Below, in pieces: positions 1-9,739 of a DNA stretch of 64,000 nt. Origin of the DNA: Histoplasma ohiense (lineage: Eukaryota; Ascomycota; Eurotiomycetes; Onygenales; Ajellomycetaceae). A program made the position numbers and the translations under genes. Within the stretch, counting starts at the first letter, position 1; the number at the start of each line of letters is the position of its first letter. The stretch covers positions 4,393,501-4,457,500 of the forward strand of contig JAEVHH010000002.1 in assembly GCA_017607445.1 (NCBI GenBank), in the 5' to 3' direction. The notes beneath the pieces are model-generated. The model was not told where the DNA came from. It worked only from the letters and a program-made list of their open reading frames with translations, and searched no databases.

Positions 1-639
1 AGAATAATCAAGAGAGCTCATTTCAATAAAAAAGAGAAGGAGAGAGAATGATGATATAAAAAATTTAAAAATTTTTTTATAAAAAATCACAGCAAAATAG
101 AAAGAAGTTTTGATGATGATCAAGTTAAAAGAGAAGAGAAATCTTCAAGAGAAAAGAAATTCTTTTTGCTTCTCTGCATGCAATCTCTAGCAACCAAAGA
201 ATCCACCAATTCCATCTCATTAGAAAATTGATAACAATGTGTATACAAGCTATCTAGAGGATGTGATTGATACACTGCTATCAACAAGCAGAACTTACAA
301 TATAGAAATGCAATTATCTACTAGCAAGCAATCTATACAATCACTGAGAGCAGCTCTTATAAAAAAGAGGGACAATTGTAATGCACTTGTTTATTATTTC
401 CTTATTATCTTCACTTATTCTTACCTCTTTCCATTATACTCTCACTATCACTATTTCTATATGTATATATATATCAATGTATGTATTTCACACATCTTCT
501 TTCTCTTTCTTTTCTTTCTTAGTGATTAGCTACACTATGTTATGCTACTATATTACACTCTACAATATATTACTATTATCTCTGCTACGCTATAAACTAT
601 CTTCTACTGTTACTCTTCACACTGTTACTACATCTCACA
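1..639 (+). mobile_element. C0: 3' end of a family-C chromovirus (internal tail plus 3' LTR)
   Basis: The stretch matches the 3' tail of C2 (42573-43247) and, inverted, of C1 (7663-8330). It holds the non-coding end of the internal region, a purine-rich tract near 361-371 and the 3' LTR. The element ends with CA at 639, directly followed by X-family sequence, so C0 is inserted in X0. The rest of C0 lies left of the window and its target duplication cannot be checked. The short open frames here (for example 239-529) span the LTR boundary and are not genes. Confidence 0.88.
377..639 (+). repeat. 3' LTR of C0 (263 bp)
   Basis: The LTR begins TGTAATGC and ends CTCACA, like the other four C LTR copies. 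It holds a TATATATA stretch near 464-475 and, about 50 bp on, AGTGATTAGCT at 521, the likely transcript start and self-primer. Confidence 0.88.
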
Positions 640-1090
640 AAACATTTGACTGTTCTTCTTCTCATATATTTGGTAGATTAGTAGTTTGTACATTTCTGCT
701 GATATCTGAGTGAGATCAGTGATTCTATCAACATTCTTCTTATAAACACAGTTGTCTTCTGGGAAAATAAGACAGTGATTGCATGCATTCAACAAGGTTT
801 CAAATTCTGTGAGTCATGATAAGTATTAGATTGTACTCAAGGCTTTGTATTTTATATGCATATATATTCTTTTTCTCATATTCTTCTATGTTGATATTAA
901 ATCTTACCATGTTGTAGGAGATGAATCCTCTGAGATTATTAAATTCACTGAGTTTACACAGTTTGAGAAAGAAGATACACTGAAGCTTATGCTTCTCAAT
1001 CAGCTGAGTGTCTATAAAAGCATAATGAAGAAACTCACTGTCTATTATTGCTTGTATATTGATTAGATTATTTACAATGACAGAGATTAT
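640..1090 (-). pseudogene. pol: X0 pol relic, protease part only
   Basis: The minus-strand frame matches the X1 protease region (26330-26760), including the stretch after the catalytic Asp. It is cut off by C0 before the reverse transcriptase. Confidence 0.7.
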
Positions 1091-1161
1091 AATTGTGTTT
1101 ATCTGTATTTTCTATTTAAATCTTCAGCTATCTTTCTGCTTCTTGAGTTTTTATCTATGTT

Positions 1162-2175
1162 TTAGAGTGAGAGCTCTTCTTTTCTCTGTTTTTGCTTGTC
1201 CACAGATGACACAGTGTTTATATGTATGAGGAGTTTACTTGAAGTGATTGCATTCAAACATTGATTTGTGAAGTGCTCTGACTTATCACAGTGTATGCAG
1301 ATTTCTCTGACAATTCAGTCAGCAGTGTTCTTCTCTGAGATGTTAGAGACTCTTGAGTAACTTGCATTCATATATAGAACTCAGTTTATTGATTCTGATT
1401 CAGAGATGAGAAGTGCTGCAGAGTGGTTTGAAGTATATATATTTATTCAGTGGAATTTTCTGCAATTCTGAAGTGTGTGGAACTGAGACAGATTGTTGTT
1501 CAACAGATGAAGATCAGTACAGAATTCACTGTATATTGAGAGTTTTGAATACTCTACACTTCAGTTATACAACTGAAAGTTCAAATTCTTGAACAGTATG
1601 TTGATCTTGATAACATCATCTCAGTCTTGCTCATCTGCTTCTAGAAGTTTGTGATTGAATTCAGAAAGATAAGTTGTCAATATAATATTCATCTGATAAA
1701 TCTAATTAAACCAGTCTAATATTTTGATTTGAAGTGTAGAATTGAGAAAGAGAGAGTTGAGTTGTTAGAAAACTAGCTCTGATATATACTGATTGTTCTG
1801 ACAATGATTTATTCAGAGTTGAAATTTTGCTAATGTGTCATCATTTAATCTGCTATGAATATATCATACTTGATTGAATAGTGAGTCTATTGCTTGTTCA
1901 TCAATGTTCAATTTGATGTTTGCTTTTGACTTTCATATGAGATAGAGTGCTAGATCTCTCTCATATTTGTTGAGAATTGAGAGCTTCTCTTTTGAGAGCT
2001 TTTCATGAAATGTGAGTGTAGAAGAAATAGTGAATGCAGAAGTGCTCATCTCAGCAAATCATTGTTGTAATTTAGTCATCTGTAGCATTTGCTGCTGAAG
2101 AATGCTTTATAGATCTAAGTTGTTGTCTGCTGTGTTCAGATATGATAGATGTTTGTAGAATTGTTCATAGTTCAT
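1162..2175 (-). pseudogene. gag: X0 gag relic
   Basis: This decayed Gag frame starts at an ATG (2173-2175) equivalent to the X1 gag start and ends at the shared TAA (1162-1164). A CCHC zinc knuckle (CX2CX4HX4C) is recognisable near 1262-1303, where X1 reads CIHCDKSEHFTNQC. Many TGA codons interrupt the frame at former Trp or Arg codons. Gag forms the virus-like particle and the knuckle binds RNA. It is not functional as it stands. Confidence 0.75.
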
Positions 2176-2523
2176 TTTAATATCTAAGAATATGTAATAA
2201 AAAAAAGAAAAGAAATATTTATAGATACTCAGTTCTCTTACAGACACTATTTACAGTGTTGCAGTACTAAGCTTTGTCAAGCTTTTTTATGAATGCTATT
2301 TGCAGTGTTATGATTTATAGACACTCAGATCTCTTTGTAGAACATGATTGATTGTATCTTGAACACTTAGACACAACAGTCTATATAACTAATGATAAGA
2401 GCACTCAGATTCACAAGAGATCTCTTGTAATAATTAGACACTCAGATCTATAAATGATGCACTTGAGTGTAAAAATTAATAATAAAACACTCAGATTTTA
2501 AATGCAGAAGAATCAATTTGTAA

Positions 2524-2993
2524 TGTAATGAATATACTTCAATTAATGATCTAGCACTATTCAAATACAGATTATGAATTGATTAAAGAAAGAAAGAGAA
2601 AAGAAATCAGAAGAAAAAATTATATAAAAAAGATTCTTATAGAAGAAAGTTTGAGATGAAAGAATATCAGAAACTGCTTCACAGTGAAATATAAAATGAA
2701 AGAACATTAAGAGCTATATAAAAGAATTGTTAGAAACTACACAAGCACAGAGCATGAAATGAAAAAATCATTGAGAACTATACAGAAGAATTGTTAGAGA
2801 CTATATAAGTGTAAAGTATAGAGCAGAAGAATGTTAAGAGCTACATAGAAGAATCATTAGAGACTATATAAATGAAGAGCACAGAGTGGAAGAACATTGA
2901 GAATTACATAAGATTACAATGGTCAGAAACAAGTGAGTGCAGAAGAGGAGTTGATTGTGTAAGTTAATTACTAACAGATGCTAATCTATCACA
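2524..2993 (-). repeat. 5' LTR of X0 (470 bp, three internal tandem units)
   Basis: Read on the minus strand it begins TGTGATAG and ends CATTACA. It is about 126 bp shorter than the X1 LTRs because it has three rather than five copies of an internal unit of about 62 bp. Confidence 0.87.
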
Positions 2994-3530
2994 ATATTAT
3001 CTTGTCATTTATATTATACTATATCATCTACATCATAGCAAGTTTGATCTGCTTACAATACTGTGTATATAGATAGCAGTTGACTTAATCTTCTAGAGAT
3101 CAGTGAATCATTCTGTTTTAATCTGATCTTTATATTCTACAATATCAATATTAATTCAAATTCTCTTCAATATATTACTGTATTATCTTCTACAACTTAA
3201 TTTTTATAGAGTCTTAAGAATCTCTTGTGATATAAGCAGCTAATCCTCACACAGCTGCTTACATTGAAGCTGTCTGACTCTGAATGAAGAGAAAAACAAC
3301 ACAGAAGAATGCTTCAAAATCACAAGCAGAGACTGTTAAGATATGAGAGAAGATATAGAAGAAGCTGTCACAGTCAAATATACAGACATGAATTGAATGA
3401 ATTTCAGTGCATGTTAAGAAGATAATTGAGCTTGACAGTGATATTGAATATCAAGAAGATAGATGAAAGCAGAAGAAATAATGAGAGGGAATTTACATGT
3501 AAAATATAGTATAAATTCCTAGTGGCAGTT
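2994..3530. other. Decayed unclassified sequence left of the gene island
   Basis: AT-rich, CpG-poor sequence with the same decay signature as the transposons. A plus-strand frame around 3290-3475 is mostly open, with lysine-rich text and TGA at probable Trp or Arg positions. It could be the remnant of another transposon ORF, but I recognise no domain. It ends where CpG reappears near 3530-3550. Confidence 0.4.
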
Positions 3531-4078
3531 GTGGTGTTTTTAATGCTTGAACGAAACTTTTGAAACCGACCTCTGTAGAGTATTACATAATGTACTATTG
3601 CGAATTTTGGCATGTGGATAACAATGACAACAGAAAATTTCATTGTATTTCCTTTCAAAACTCGGTAACCCCTAATTTATTAATCGCTACTCCAAAAATA
3701 TCATCATCATTGATTTTAGAACTATTAGAGTCTTGAATAACTCGTTATACTTTTCATTCATATCAATAGAGTCGCTCAAGCAGGAAGGAAAATAGTAAGG
3801 GAAGACCGCAACGCAAAAACCAAGTACTCCTCCTTGGTTCCTGGCTGATTATCTAGATAATCATCAGTCGGACAGGAAACTGTCCTGGCTTTCGTGGGTA
3901 TTTTCAGGTGGCCCTTTGTGATTTGATGATTGAAGCCTTACGATGATGAAACGCACGAATGGCGATAGAGCCGCATGTCCAGGAATGCACCACTCATGGC
4001 ATTGCTACACAGCCATTACCTCACCATATATGAATGATCCTCTTAAGCACAATAACTCCCGTGCCTCATGCAGTGCGA
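3530..4078. other. Undecayed intergenic DNA downstream of the membrane-protein gene
   Basis: CpG and CpC return to ordinary levels here. I see no convincing coding frame. It includes the likely 3' untranslated region of the gene ending at 4079 and the hairpin cluster at 3818-3885. Confidence 0.6.
3818..3885. other. Cluster of three hairpins or palindromes
   Basis: A 7-bp stem AACCAAG/CTTGGTT (3818-3839) is followed by a perfect 18-bp palindrome, TGATTATCTAGATAATCA (3846-3863), and by GGACAG-GAAA-CTGTCC (3870-3885), a 6-bp stem with a GNRA-type loop. An alternative, longer pairing joins TTCCTG left of the palindrome with CAGGAA right of it. No known RNA family is recognised. Confidence 0.5.
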
Positions 4079-4895
4079 TTAGGCGCCCTTATATTCATAC
4101 CGCAGATATTCGAGTTCTTTAATATCAATTGACATCATGATCTTCCTTGAACCCCAAATGAGGATGAACACAGCTGCTCGCAATTATCAAACAAATTTAG
4201 CCTGCTGTTCCAACACCAAAGTAAACAGTTCTATTGTGGATGGACTTACAACCAGGAACGAGATACAATGCCCAGAAAACATCTCCATTATGGCTGTTGT
4301 TTTCTGTGGAAAATGCAACGACGGAGAGCGTGACGCAAATGACAGTATTTGCAGCGAAGAGATATTGCCTAAGTGTCATGGGCCATTGCTCAGCTCCGGT
4401 GTCTCTTCTGGGGAGTTCGTCTTCGGGATCTGGACGTCCTAGGCGAATGTATTTCATAATGTACGCCGTTGAGAGAAGGGAGGCAATGCTGAGAATGCAT
4501 AGAAGCCTCTGGGATCCTGTAGATGTAGAGTAGAAGATATAGGGTAAATAGAGAAGGATAGAAGCTAATGGCAAGGCGGTGAAAATAAGCTACGAAATGC
4601 TTGTCAACAACTTGGACATTTGCAAGGATTTTCTCAATTTAGTAGTTAACATATACGTACTGTATATTGGGCATTCCGCTCCTCGTCCTGGCGCAGTAAC
4701 TTTTGGATCATTGCCTCTTGCTCTATATTGGGACGCCATATCTAGATCAGCACTCCCTCTCCACAGTTCTACAAAGATCAAATATTATAGATAACGGAAA
4801 AGTCGCCTACCCTCTTCATCCAGCTCTCCTCTGGTTTCATGCTCGCTCTCTGAATCCGGGTAGCGGAATGTCCTTCGCAAATTCACGGATGTCAT
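4079..4895 (-). CDS. Uncharacterised fungal four-helix membrane protein, four exons, 193 aa
   Basis: I assembled this gene by eye from four exons: 4811-4895, 4661-4722, 4250-4589 and 4079-4173. The introns are 88, 71 and 76 nt with donors GTAGGC, GTACGT and GTAAGT and acceptors ending TAG, TAG and CAG. All phases fit and the total is 194 codons including TAA. The N-terminal 50 residues are hydrophilic and acidic with a helical, Gln/Glu-rich patch (EQEAMIQKLLRQDEERNAQ). Four hydrophobic segments follow at roughly 50-69, 76-95, 132-149 and 158-176. The C-terminus ends LRYEYKGA. From memory the layout resembles a conserved Pezizomycotina family of unknown function, including an acidic N-terminus before the first helix and a YxYKGA-like end. 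There is no upstream in-frame ATG before a stop. CpG is normal and the frame is intact, unlike everything around it. Function unknown. Confidence 0.78.
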
Positions 4896-5260
4896 TTCGT
4901 GGTGGAAGGACTGTTCCCATTTAGATATTCTGTTAATTTAGACACCTAGGTCATTCACATGTGGAAGAAAAAATTACGATCCCTGGAATGAGGCGGACAG
5001 AGTGATATTGAGCGGTATTATAAATGGTTTAGTGTAGTTATAGGTGGGTCGGGTTACGGCGTGTTCGAACCCAACCCTCACAATAACCAGGTTATATGCG
5101 GAGGCGCAGTCACTCAGCCACCAATGCCACTGCATAAACCTGGTTATTGCTGGTGTGTGTTCAATTCCATGTTCATATGTACAGGATACTTGTATTTAGT
5201 AAGAGAAACACTATTAAATTCAGATACATGTGACTTCACACACAGAAAGTTATATAATCA
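4896..5260. other. Upstream region of the membrane-protein gene
   Basis: About 150 bp of ordinary sequence lies upstream of the start codon, then two long hairpins at 5042-5155, then a gradual change into decayed AT-rich DNA near 5,200. The gene's promoter must lie here. I see no clear TATA box. Confidence 0.5.
5042..5155 (-). other. Two adjacent long hairpins with tRNA-like A and B box sequences
   Basis: On the minus strand an 18-bp stem (CAATAACCAGGTTTATGC pairing with GCATATAACCTGGTTATTG, one bulge) encloses TGGCTGAGTGA, close to a Pol III A box. The next stem pairs GGGTTGGGTT with AACCCGACCC and contains GGTTCGAACAC, close to a B box, about 45 nt further on. The acceptor-stem ends do not pair, so it is not an intact tRNA. 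A tRNA-derived SINE head or a tRNA relic is possible. Confidence 0.4.
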
Positions 5261-5513
5261 CTAGCTAAATGACTTGCTTGACTTCATCTCTATTAAAGAG
5301 CTACTGATTCCAGACATTGTGTAGAAGTGCAAGTCAACATCTGAGTGTCATACACAGTTTATATAACTAGATCTAACTCTATAATAATATAATATATAAT
5401 AATAATGAAGAAACAGAGATCAAAGAGCAAGAATAGAACAGAATAGAATAGAACAGAACAGAGAAATTAAATAAAGAAAAAAAAATAAAAGTTTTGTATA
5501 TACTCTATTCAAT

Positions 5514-6100
5514 GAAAATAAGATTATTCTGTGTATTAGACTGAGTATCATAATCTACATCATCTGCTGCTGATACTTGTAGCTGTGATGACTGTCTATT
5601 ATGAAAATTATCATATATATCAGACTGATTCACAGAGCTGTGGAGAAAGCAGTGCACTGCATGATTACATCATTTACAGTTGACATATACTCCTTCAAAG
5701 TGACTGTACACACAGTAGTACAATGAAAATGATTTAAGCTCAAAGAATATATGACACTGTATACAGTCTGTGATAAAAGTTCTACCACAGAATTGAATCA
5801 GAATGACATTTACATACAATGAACAATGAGACAACACTTGATCAGCTTTGATACATGTATGAATGTATGATATATCAAAGTCAGAGACAGTAAGCAGAGC
5901 ATGAAATTGAAGACTATAACAAAATATACTCAGCTGAGAATTGTTGATATATATTGTGTCATACTCTGATCATTTCTACCACTCATTTTGATGTTCAGCA
6001 GCTGAATAATATGAGTTAATCAACTCAGTCTGAGTCAGATTATGCTGAGCAGTGATAGAATTGTACAGAATAAAAGCTCTTATATTATAATCAGTTTTCT
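5514..6100 (-). pseudogene. Relic of a Cys-rich ORF (DUF3716-like), next to the Crypton relic
   Basis: The minus-strand frame from about 6095 to a TAG at 5514-5516 is readable if a few TGA/TAG are taken as former Trp or Arg. Its C-terminal half has a cysteine array, roughly CX2C-X13-C-X11-C-X2-C-X5-C, with the text CVYSHFEG and VNCKWCNHAVHC. This recalls the fungal domain with the pattern F-x2-CVV ... G-x-CANC ... RC known as DUF3716. A Ser/Asp-rich tail follows. It lies downstream of, and on the same strand as, the Crypton-like recombinase, so it may be a second gene of that element. It is decayed and the start is not determinable. Confidence 0.5.
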
Positions 6101-6686
6101 ATACTGTACAGTAGAGAAACAGAGAAGTACTGATATTTATTTACTGTGTATAAAAAGAGAGAGAGAGTGACACTGTGAAAGAGACTGTGAAAGAGAGTTG
6201 ATCTTTTTTTTTATGAAAAAAAAAATCAAAAATCTGTTCTCTGATTTTATATACAAGTCTCTGTCAGTGTTCTTCTTCTTTGATATGATGAAATGAACAT
6301 TCCATGCAGTGTATGAAGTGAGAAAACAACAGGAGTATGATGAATTCTGATGCAAAAAAGATTGTACATACTGTGAATAATGATAATAAAGCTGAAAAAA
6401 GAAAGAGAAAAGAAGTTGAGAGAGAAGATAGAGAAAGAGAGGATTTTATAATCAATTTATTATTATTATTGTTGTGAATAAAAGAGAAAAGTGGAAATGT
6501 CTTGTGTACAAAAGAAAAAAAAGAGAAGAAGAGAATGAAAATACTCATTTTTATGAATTCTACTGAAACAGTCTGTATGTATAAATAAATACTCAAGATT
6601 AAAAAATATGTAATATAATTAATATACACAGATTATCTTCTTACTCTTCTGAGAAAAACAGAGAGTTTATTCAGACTTATTTTTAA
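6101..6686. other. Decayed spacer between the Crypton C-terminus and the Cys-rich ORF
   Basis: AT-rich, purine-tract-rich sequence with no frame I can assign. The minus-strand frames here are low-complexity Ser/Phe/Leu runs and are not believable genes. Confidence 0.5.
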
Positions 6687-7662
6687 TCATATATACATCA
6701 ACTCAAACTTCTTCACAATCTCTAGAATAGATTTTGATTTCATTATACAGTAACAGTTGAGTATTTCATCAAAAATCATCTTTTACTGAAAAAAGAACAT
6801 ATATTCACTATTCTTCTTTCTTCAGCTAAATCTATATAATGACTTCAGATACTGCACAGAGAGCTGTTCATTCAATCTCTGTTTTCATTTCTTTCAGAAA
6901 TCATTAACTGATTGAATCATACAGAAGAGCTGATATATTCAAATATCATTTTCAATTGACAATACTGTAGCAGAAGTGATGACAGCAGCAGCAGTTATTG
7001 ATAAAGAGAAAAATAAAAGTACAGATATAGAGATGAAGAAAATTTCAACAGTATCTTTCTATATACAGACAGAAACAGAAACAGACTGAAAGATTCAAAA
7101 TTCAGTTGTTATTGTATCAATTTCATACTGAATTTTATCAATCTTTTTTTTCTTTGTATATCTCTAATTTTTATCTGATCTGTCACCACATTGATCTGTC
7201 TCTGTATGATGTTCAGACTTTCAGAAATCTGTGACACTGAATATTGAAGCATTATCTTCTATAAAGAAATGAGAACTGACTCTGCAGCTCATACAGTATC
7301 TGCAAACTACTCATACTCTGCACACTGAAACACTGAGTCAGCTCACAGTGAATGAGTTGGAAATTTTCTCTGAAGAAGAGTAGAGTTCTGTAGTATCACT
7401 ATACAAAGATAATCTAACAGCTGCAAAAACCTCTGAGCTGCAAGATCATCTGAATCAAATAAACTTTCATTATCAAACTGCTTCAGACTCATATCAGAGA
7501 TCTCAGAAGAAGTAATAGAGATGAATCTGTTCTCAGAATGAAATCAGATAAATTATTCATTCACTCATGATCAGAGAGATTTCTTCAACAGCTCTGATGA
7601 AGTGACTGTAGCTTGTGAAAAATAGTAATTATTTGATAAGCTAGAATTGAACTCTGCAATAC
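6687..7662 (-). pseudogene. Crypton-like tyrosine recombinase relic, C-terminal part with GCR1_C domain
   Basis: Read on the minus strand from the C1 insertion point, the frame continues REFVQS (in C1's upstream flank) with IAEFNSS. It goes through a helical region (SLKQFDNESLFDSDDL) to a GCR1_C-type DNA-binding domain at about 6687-6935, whose readable core is SVNDFWKKWKQRL, then SVQYL, then FWWKMIFDEI-like text. That domain terminates fungal Cryptons and Ndc10-like proteins. TGA replaces Trp or Arg at many positions. The piece is the 3' third of one gene split by C1 and C2; the others are 15091-15286 and 43248-44274. The gene ends at a TGA (6687-6689). Confidence 0.72.
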
Positions 7663-7935
7663 TGTGAGATGTAGTGACAGTGTGAAGAGTAACAGTAGAA
7701 GATAGTTTATAGCATAGCGGAGATAATAGTAATATATTGTAAAGCAATATAGTATAGTAGTGTAACATAGCGTAGTGTAGCTAATCGCTAAGGAAGAAAA
7801 GAAAGAGAAAGAAGATGTGCAAAATACATACATCGATATATATATATACATATAGAAATAGCAGTAGTGAGAGTATAATGGAAAGAGGTAAGAATAAGTG
7901 AAGATAATAAGGAAATAATAAACAAGTGCATTACA
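7663..7935 (-). repeat. 3' LTR of C1
   Basis: On the minus strand it begins TGTAATGC and ends CTCACA. It is preceded (minus strand) by the polypurine tract. It is 273 bp, 10 bp longer than the C0 and C2 LTRs, from small indels in the AT-rich part. Confidence 0.9.
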
Positions 7936-8472
7936 ATTGCCCCTCTTTTTTATAAGAGCTGCCCTCAGCGATTGTATAGATTGCTTGCTAGTAGATAATT
8001 GCATTCCCATATTGTAAGTTCCACTTGTTGATTGCAGTATATCAATCGCGTCCTCTAGATAGCTTGTATACATGTTGTTATTGATTTTCTAATGAGATGG
8101 AATTGGTGGATTCTTTGGTTGCTAGAGGTTGTGTGCAGAGAAGCAAAAAGAATTTCTTTTCTCTTAAAGATTTCTCTTCTCTTTTAACTTGATCATCATC
8201 AAAGCTCCTTGCCTTTCTGCTGTGATTTTTTGTCTTCAATAAAAAATTTTTAAATTTTTTATATCATTGTTCTCTCTCCCCCTCTCTTTTTTATCAAAAT
8301 GGGCTTCTTTGATTATTTCAATTTTAAGTAAGTTGTTCCTTGAGCACTTATCATGTATTATTGTTGGTGTTCCTTGCCAGTGGTGTTATTAGTGTAGTCA
8401 TGTGCACCACTAGCTCATTTCCATATAGCACCATTCACTGTTCACTTGTTATATTGCCCTAGCTCTAATCAC

Positions 8473-9430
8473 ATGATGCACAACAGTCAGATTCTGTGCA
8501 AATGTTGTGTCTCTAGACTTGAAGACATCAATTTTTGATGTGTGCTGAGGTCAAATGTCTGAAAGCATTGTGAGGCTTGTGCCTCTGCAGGGAAATTCTG
8601 CAAATCTGTGAGTAATTCTCTTTAATTCTTGTTTTCTTTTTCTTTTTCTTCAGCAATGTTGATATACTGATAATGATGCTAGATGTGTGATACACCTCTT
8701 CTGAGGCACATCATGCACAGGTGAGTGTTTATTTTTGCAGGGATGATGGCTGAAGAGAATATAGCCAATCACAAAAGTCATCTTCATCATTTGATAAAAT
8801 GATTGAATGCATCTCATCTGATGATGCTGTTCACTCAGAGCAGAGCAGAGGCAAATGCTCTGTGATTTCAGTGTCAGACAGTGACTGAGCCTGCAGAGGT
8901 GCAGATTTTGAAGGTCATGATTGTGTCTGATTCTTTCAGAGTGGAGATGTTAGAAGAAGAGAAGGATGTGGAGAAGGATATGAAAATTTTGAAAGTGATG
9001 AGCTTCAGAGGCTCTGTGGTGGAGAAGTTGGCTGGGAAGAAGTTGGCTGAAGAGGGGTTGGAGGAGTTGATTGAAGAGGGGTCAGAGAAGTTGACTGAAG
9101 AGTCAATGAAGAAGATTGTGGAGACTTCAACAGTGGAGGCAGTGGAATATGAGAGATATGAGCCCCATGATGTGGAGATGTGAGAGGAGATCATGAGGGG
9201 AGAGGCCTTCCTTCAGTGGGTGTGTCAGCAAGTGAGAGGGTTGATGAAGAAGAGTAGAGAGAAGAAAGCAAATGTTCTGTGGAAGAGGCATTTGCTGATG
9301 CCTTTGCATCTGAAATGAGGCTCAGTGCTTCACAAGTACTGGAGGCAGCATAAGAAGGGGGTGGCAGAGAGGGGATGAGAGAAATGATGAAGGAAGAAGT
9401 GGAAGTGAGAGATGAGAAGTGAGATAAAAG
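8473..9430 (+). pseudogene. Antisense accessory gene of C1: Cys6 module plus Lys/Glu-rich tail
   Basis: The gene lies in the 3' region of C1 on the strand opposite to gag-pol. Exon 1 (8473-8607, 45 codons) starts MMHNSQI and contains CX2C-X10-C-X9-CX2C-X6-C (residues 9-43), then ends after two more codons at a GTGAGT donor. The intron (8608-8682, 75 nt) has CTGAT-like branch text and ends CTAG. Exon 2 (from 8683) opens with ATG (MCDTPLL) and runs through a Lys/Glu-rich stretch (for example KLAEEGLEELIEE) to at least 9183. Past that the better frame shifts and an E-rich tail can be followed to about 9430. TGA codons at shared positions show decay. The copy in C2 (34300-35249) has the same exon 1 length and cysteine spacing. 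The Cys6 module resembles a Zn2Cys6-type or DUF3716-like zinc module. Function unknown. Confidence 0.62.
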
Positions 9431-9739
9431 TGAATGAACTGAGGGTCTTTAGACTTTTCTTAGAACCTGTTTTCTTTGTTTTTTTCTTGCTTGTATGTTT
9501 TATTTTTTGTATTTATTATACTCAAATTGAATTTTTTTTCTTTTTTCTCTTTTCTCTGCTAAAATCCTTTTAAAAAGAATGCATTTGATTGGAGTTTGAG
9601 TGAGATTTGTGCTTCTAGTGTTTTTCAATTTAAGATTTGCACTTCTGATATCTTTCAACTTGAAGTTCACACTTTTGATGTTTGGAAGTATATTGATTTT
9701 GTATTTGTTGTTCATTTTCTTGTTTGAGGAAGATTTCAA

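Larger units (their letters stand above)
640..2993 (-). mobile_element. X0: 5' part of a family-X chromovirus
   Basis: This is the reverse complement of the first part of X1 (24227 to about 26760): 5' LTR, leader, gag and the protease part of pol. It is cut at 640 by the insertion of C0. The base order across 640-700 continues the X sequence seen at about 49810-49860. The remainder must lie beyond the left edge. Heavy C-to-T decay is present. Confidence 0.9.

Noticed and set aside
381..713. Ser/Tyr/Leu-rich open frames at the C LTR copies (381-713, 7585-8073, 14776-15141, 22369-22686, 42989-43303)
   Set aside because: They lie in LTR sequence, recur only because the LTR recurs, run out of the LTR into unrelated flanks and have low-complexity composition.
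3404..3658. 84-aa minus-strand ORF at the island's left edge
   Set aside because: It straddles the decayed/undecayed boundary, so it cannot be an old coding frame, and it has no domain.
3846..3900. Hammerhead-type ribozyme (CTGATGA and CGAAA on the minus strand)
   Set aside because: The two motifs are present, but their order and the stems between them do not fit the hammerhead fold.
4137..4533. Plus-strand ORFs over the island gene (4137-4442, 4234-4533, 4579-4794)
   Set aside because: They are shadows of the minus-strand four-exon gene, whose splice sites and phases all fit.
5060..5150. Intact tRNA gene
   Set aside because: A and B box-like sequences are present, but the acceptor ends do not pair and the T-stem is not closed.
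6264..6629. Minus-strand hydrophobic 121-aa ORF
   Set aside because: It is a translation of purine-tract, AT-rich decayed DNA between two Crypton-associated ORFs, with no homology signal or codon structure.
8881..9183. Treating the Lys/Glu-rich frame in C1 as a mere shadow of the sense strand
   Set aside because: The sense strand has no conserved frame there. The antisense frame is shared with C2, follows a conserved Cys6 exon with a proper intron, and keeps its cysteines, so I kept it as a gene relic.
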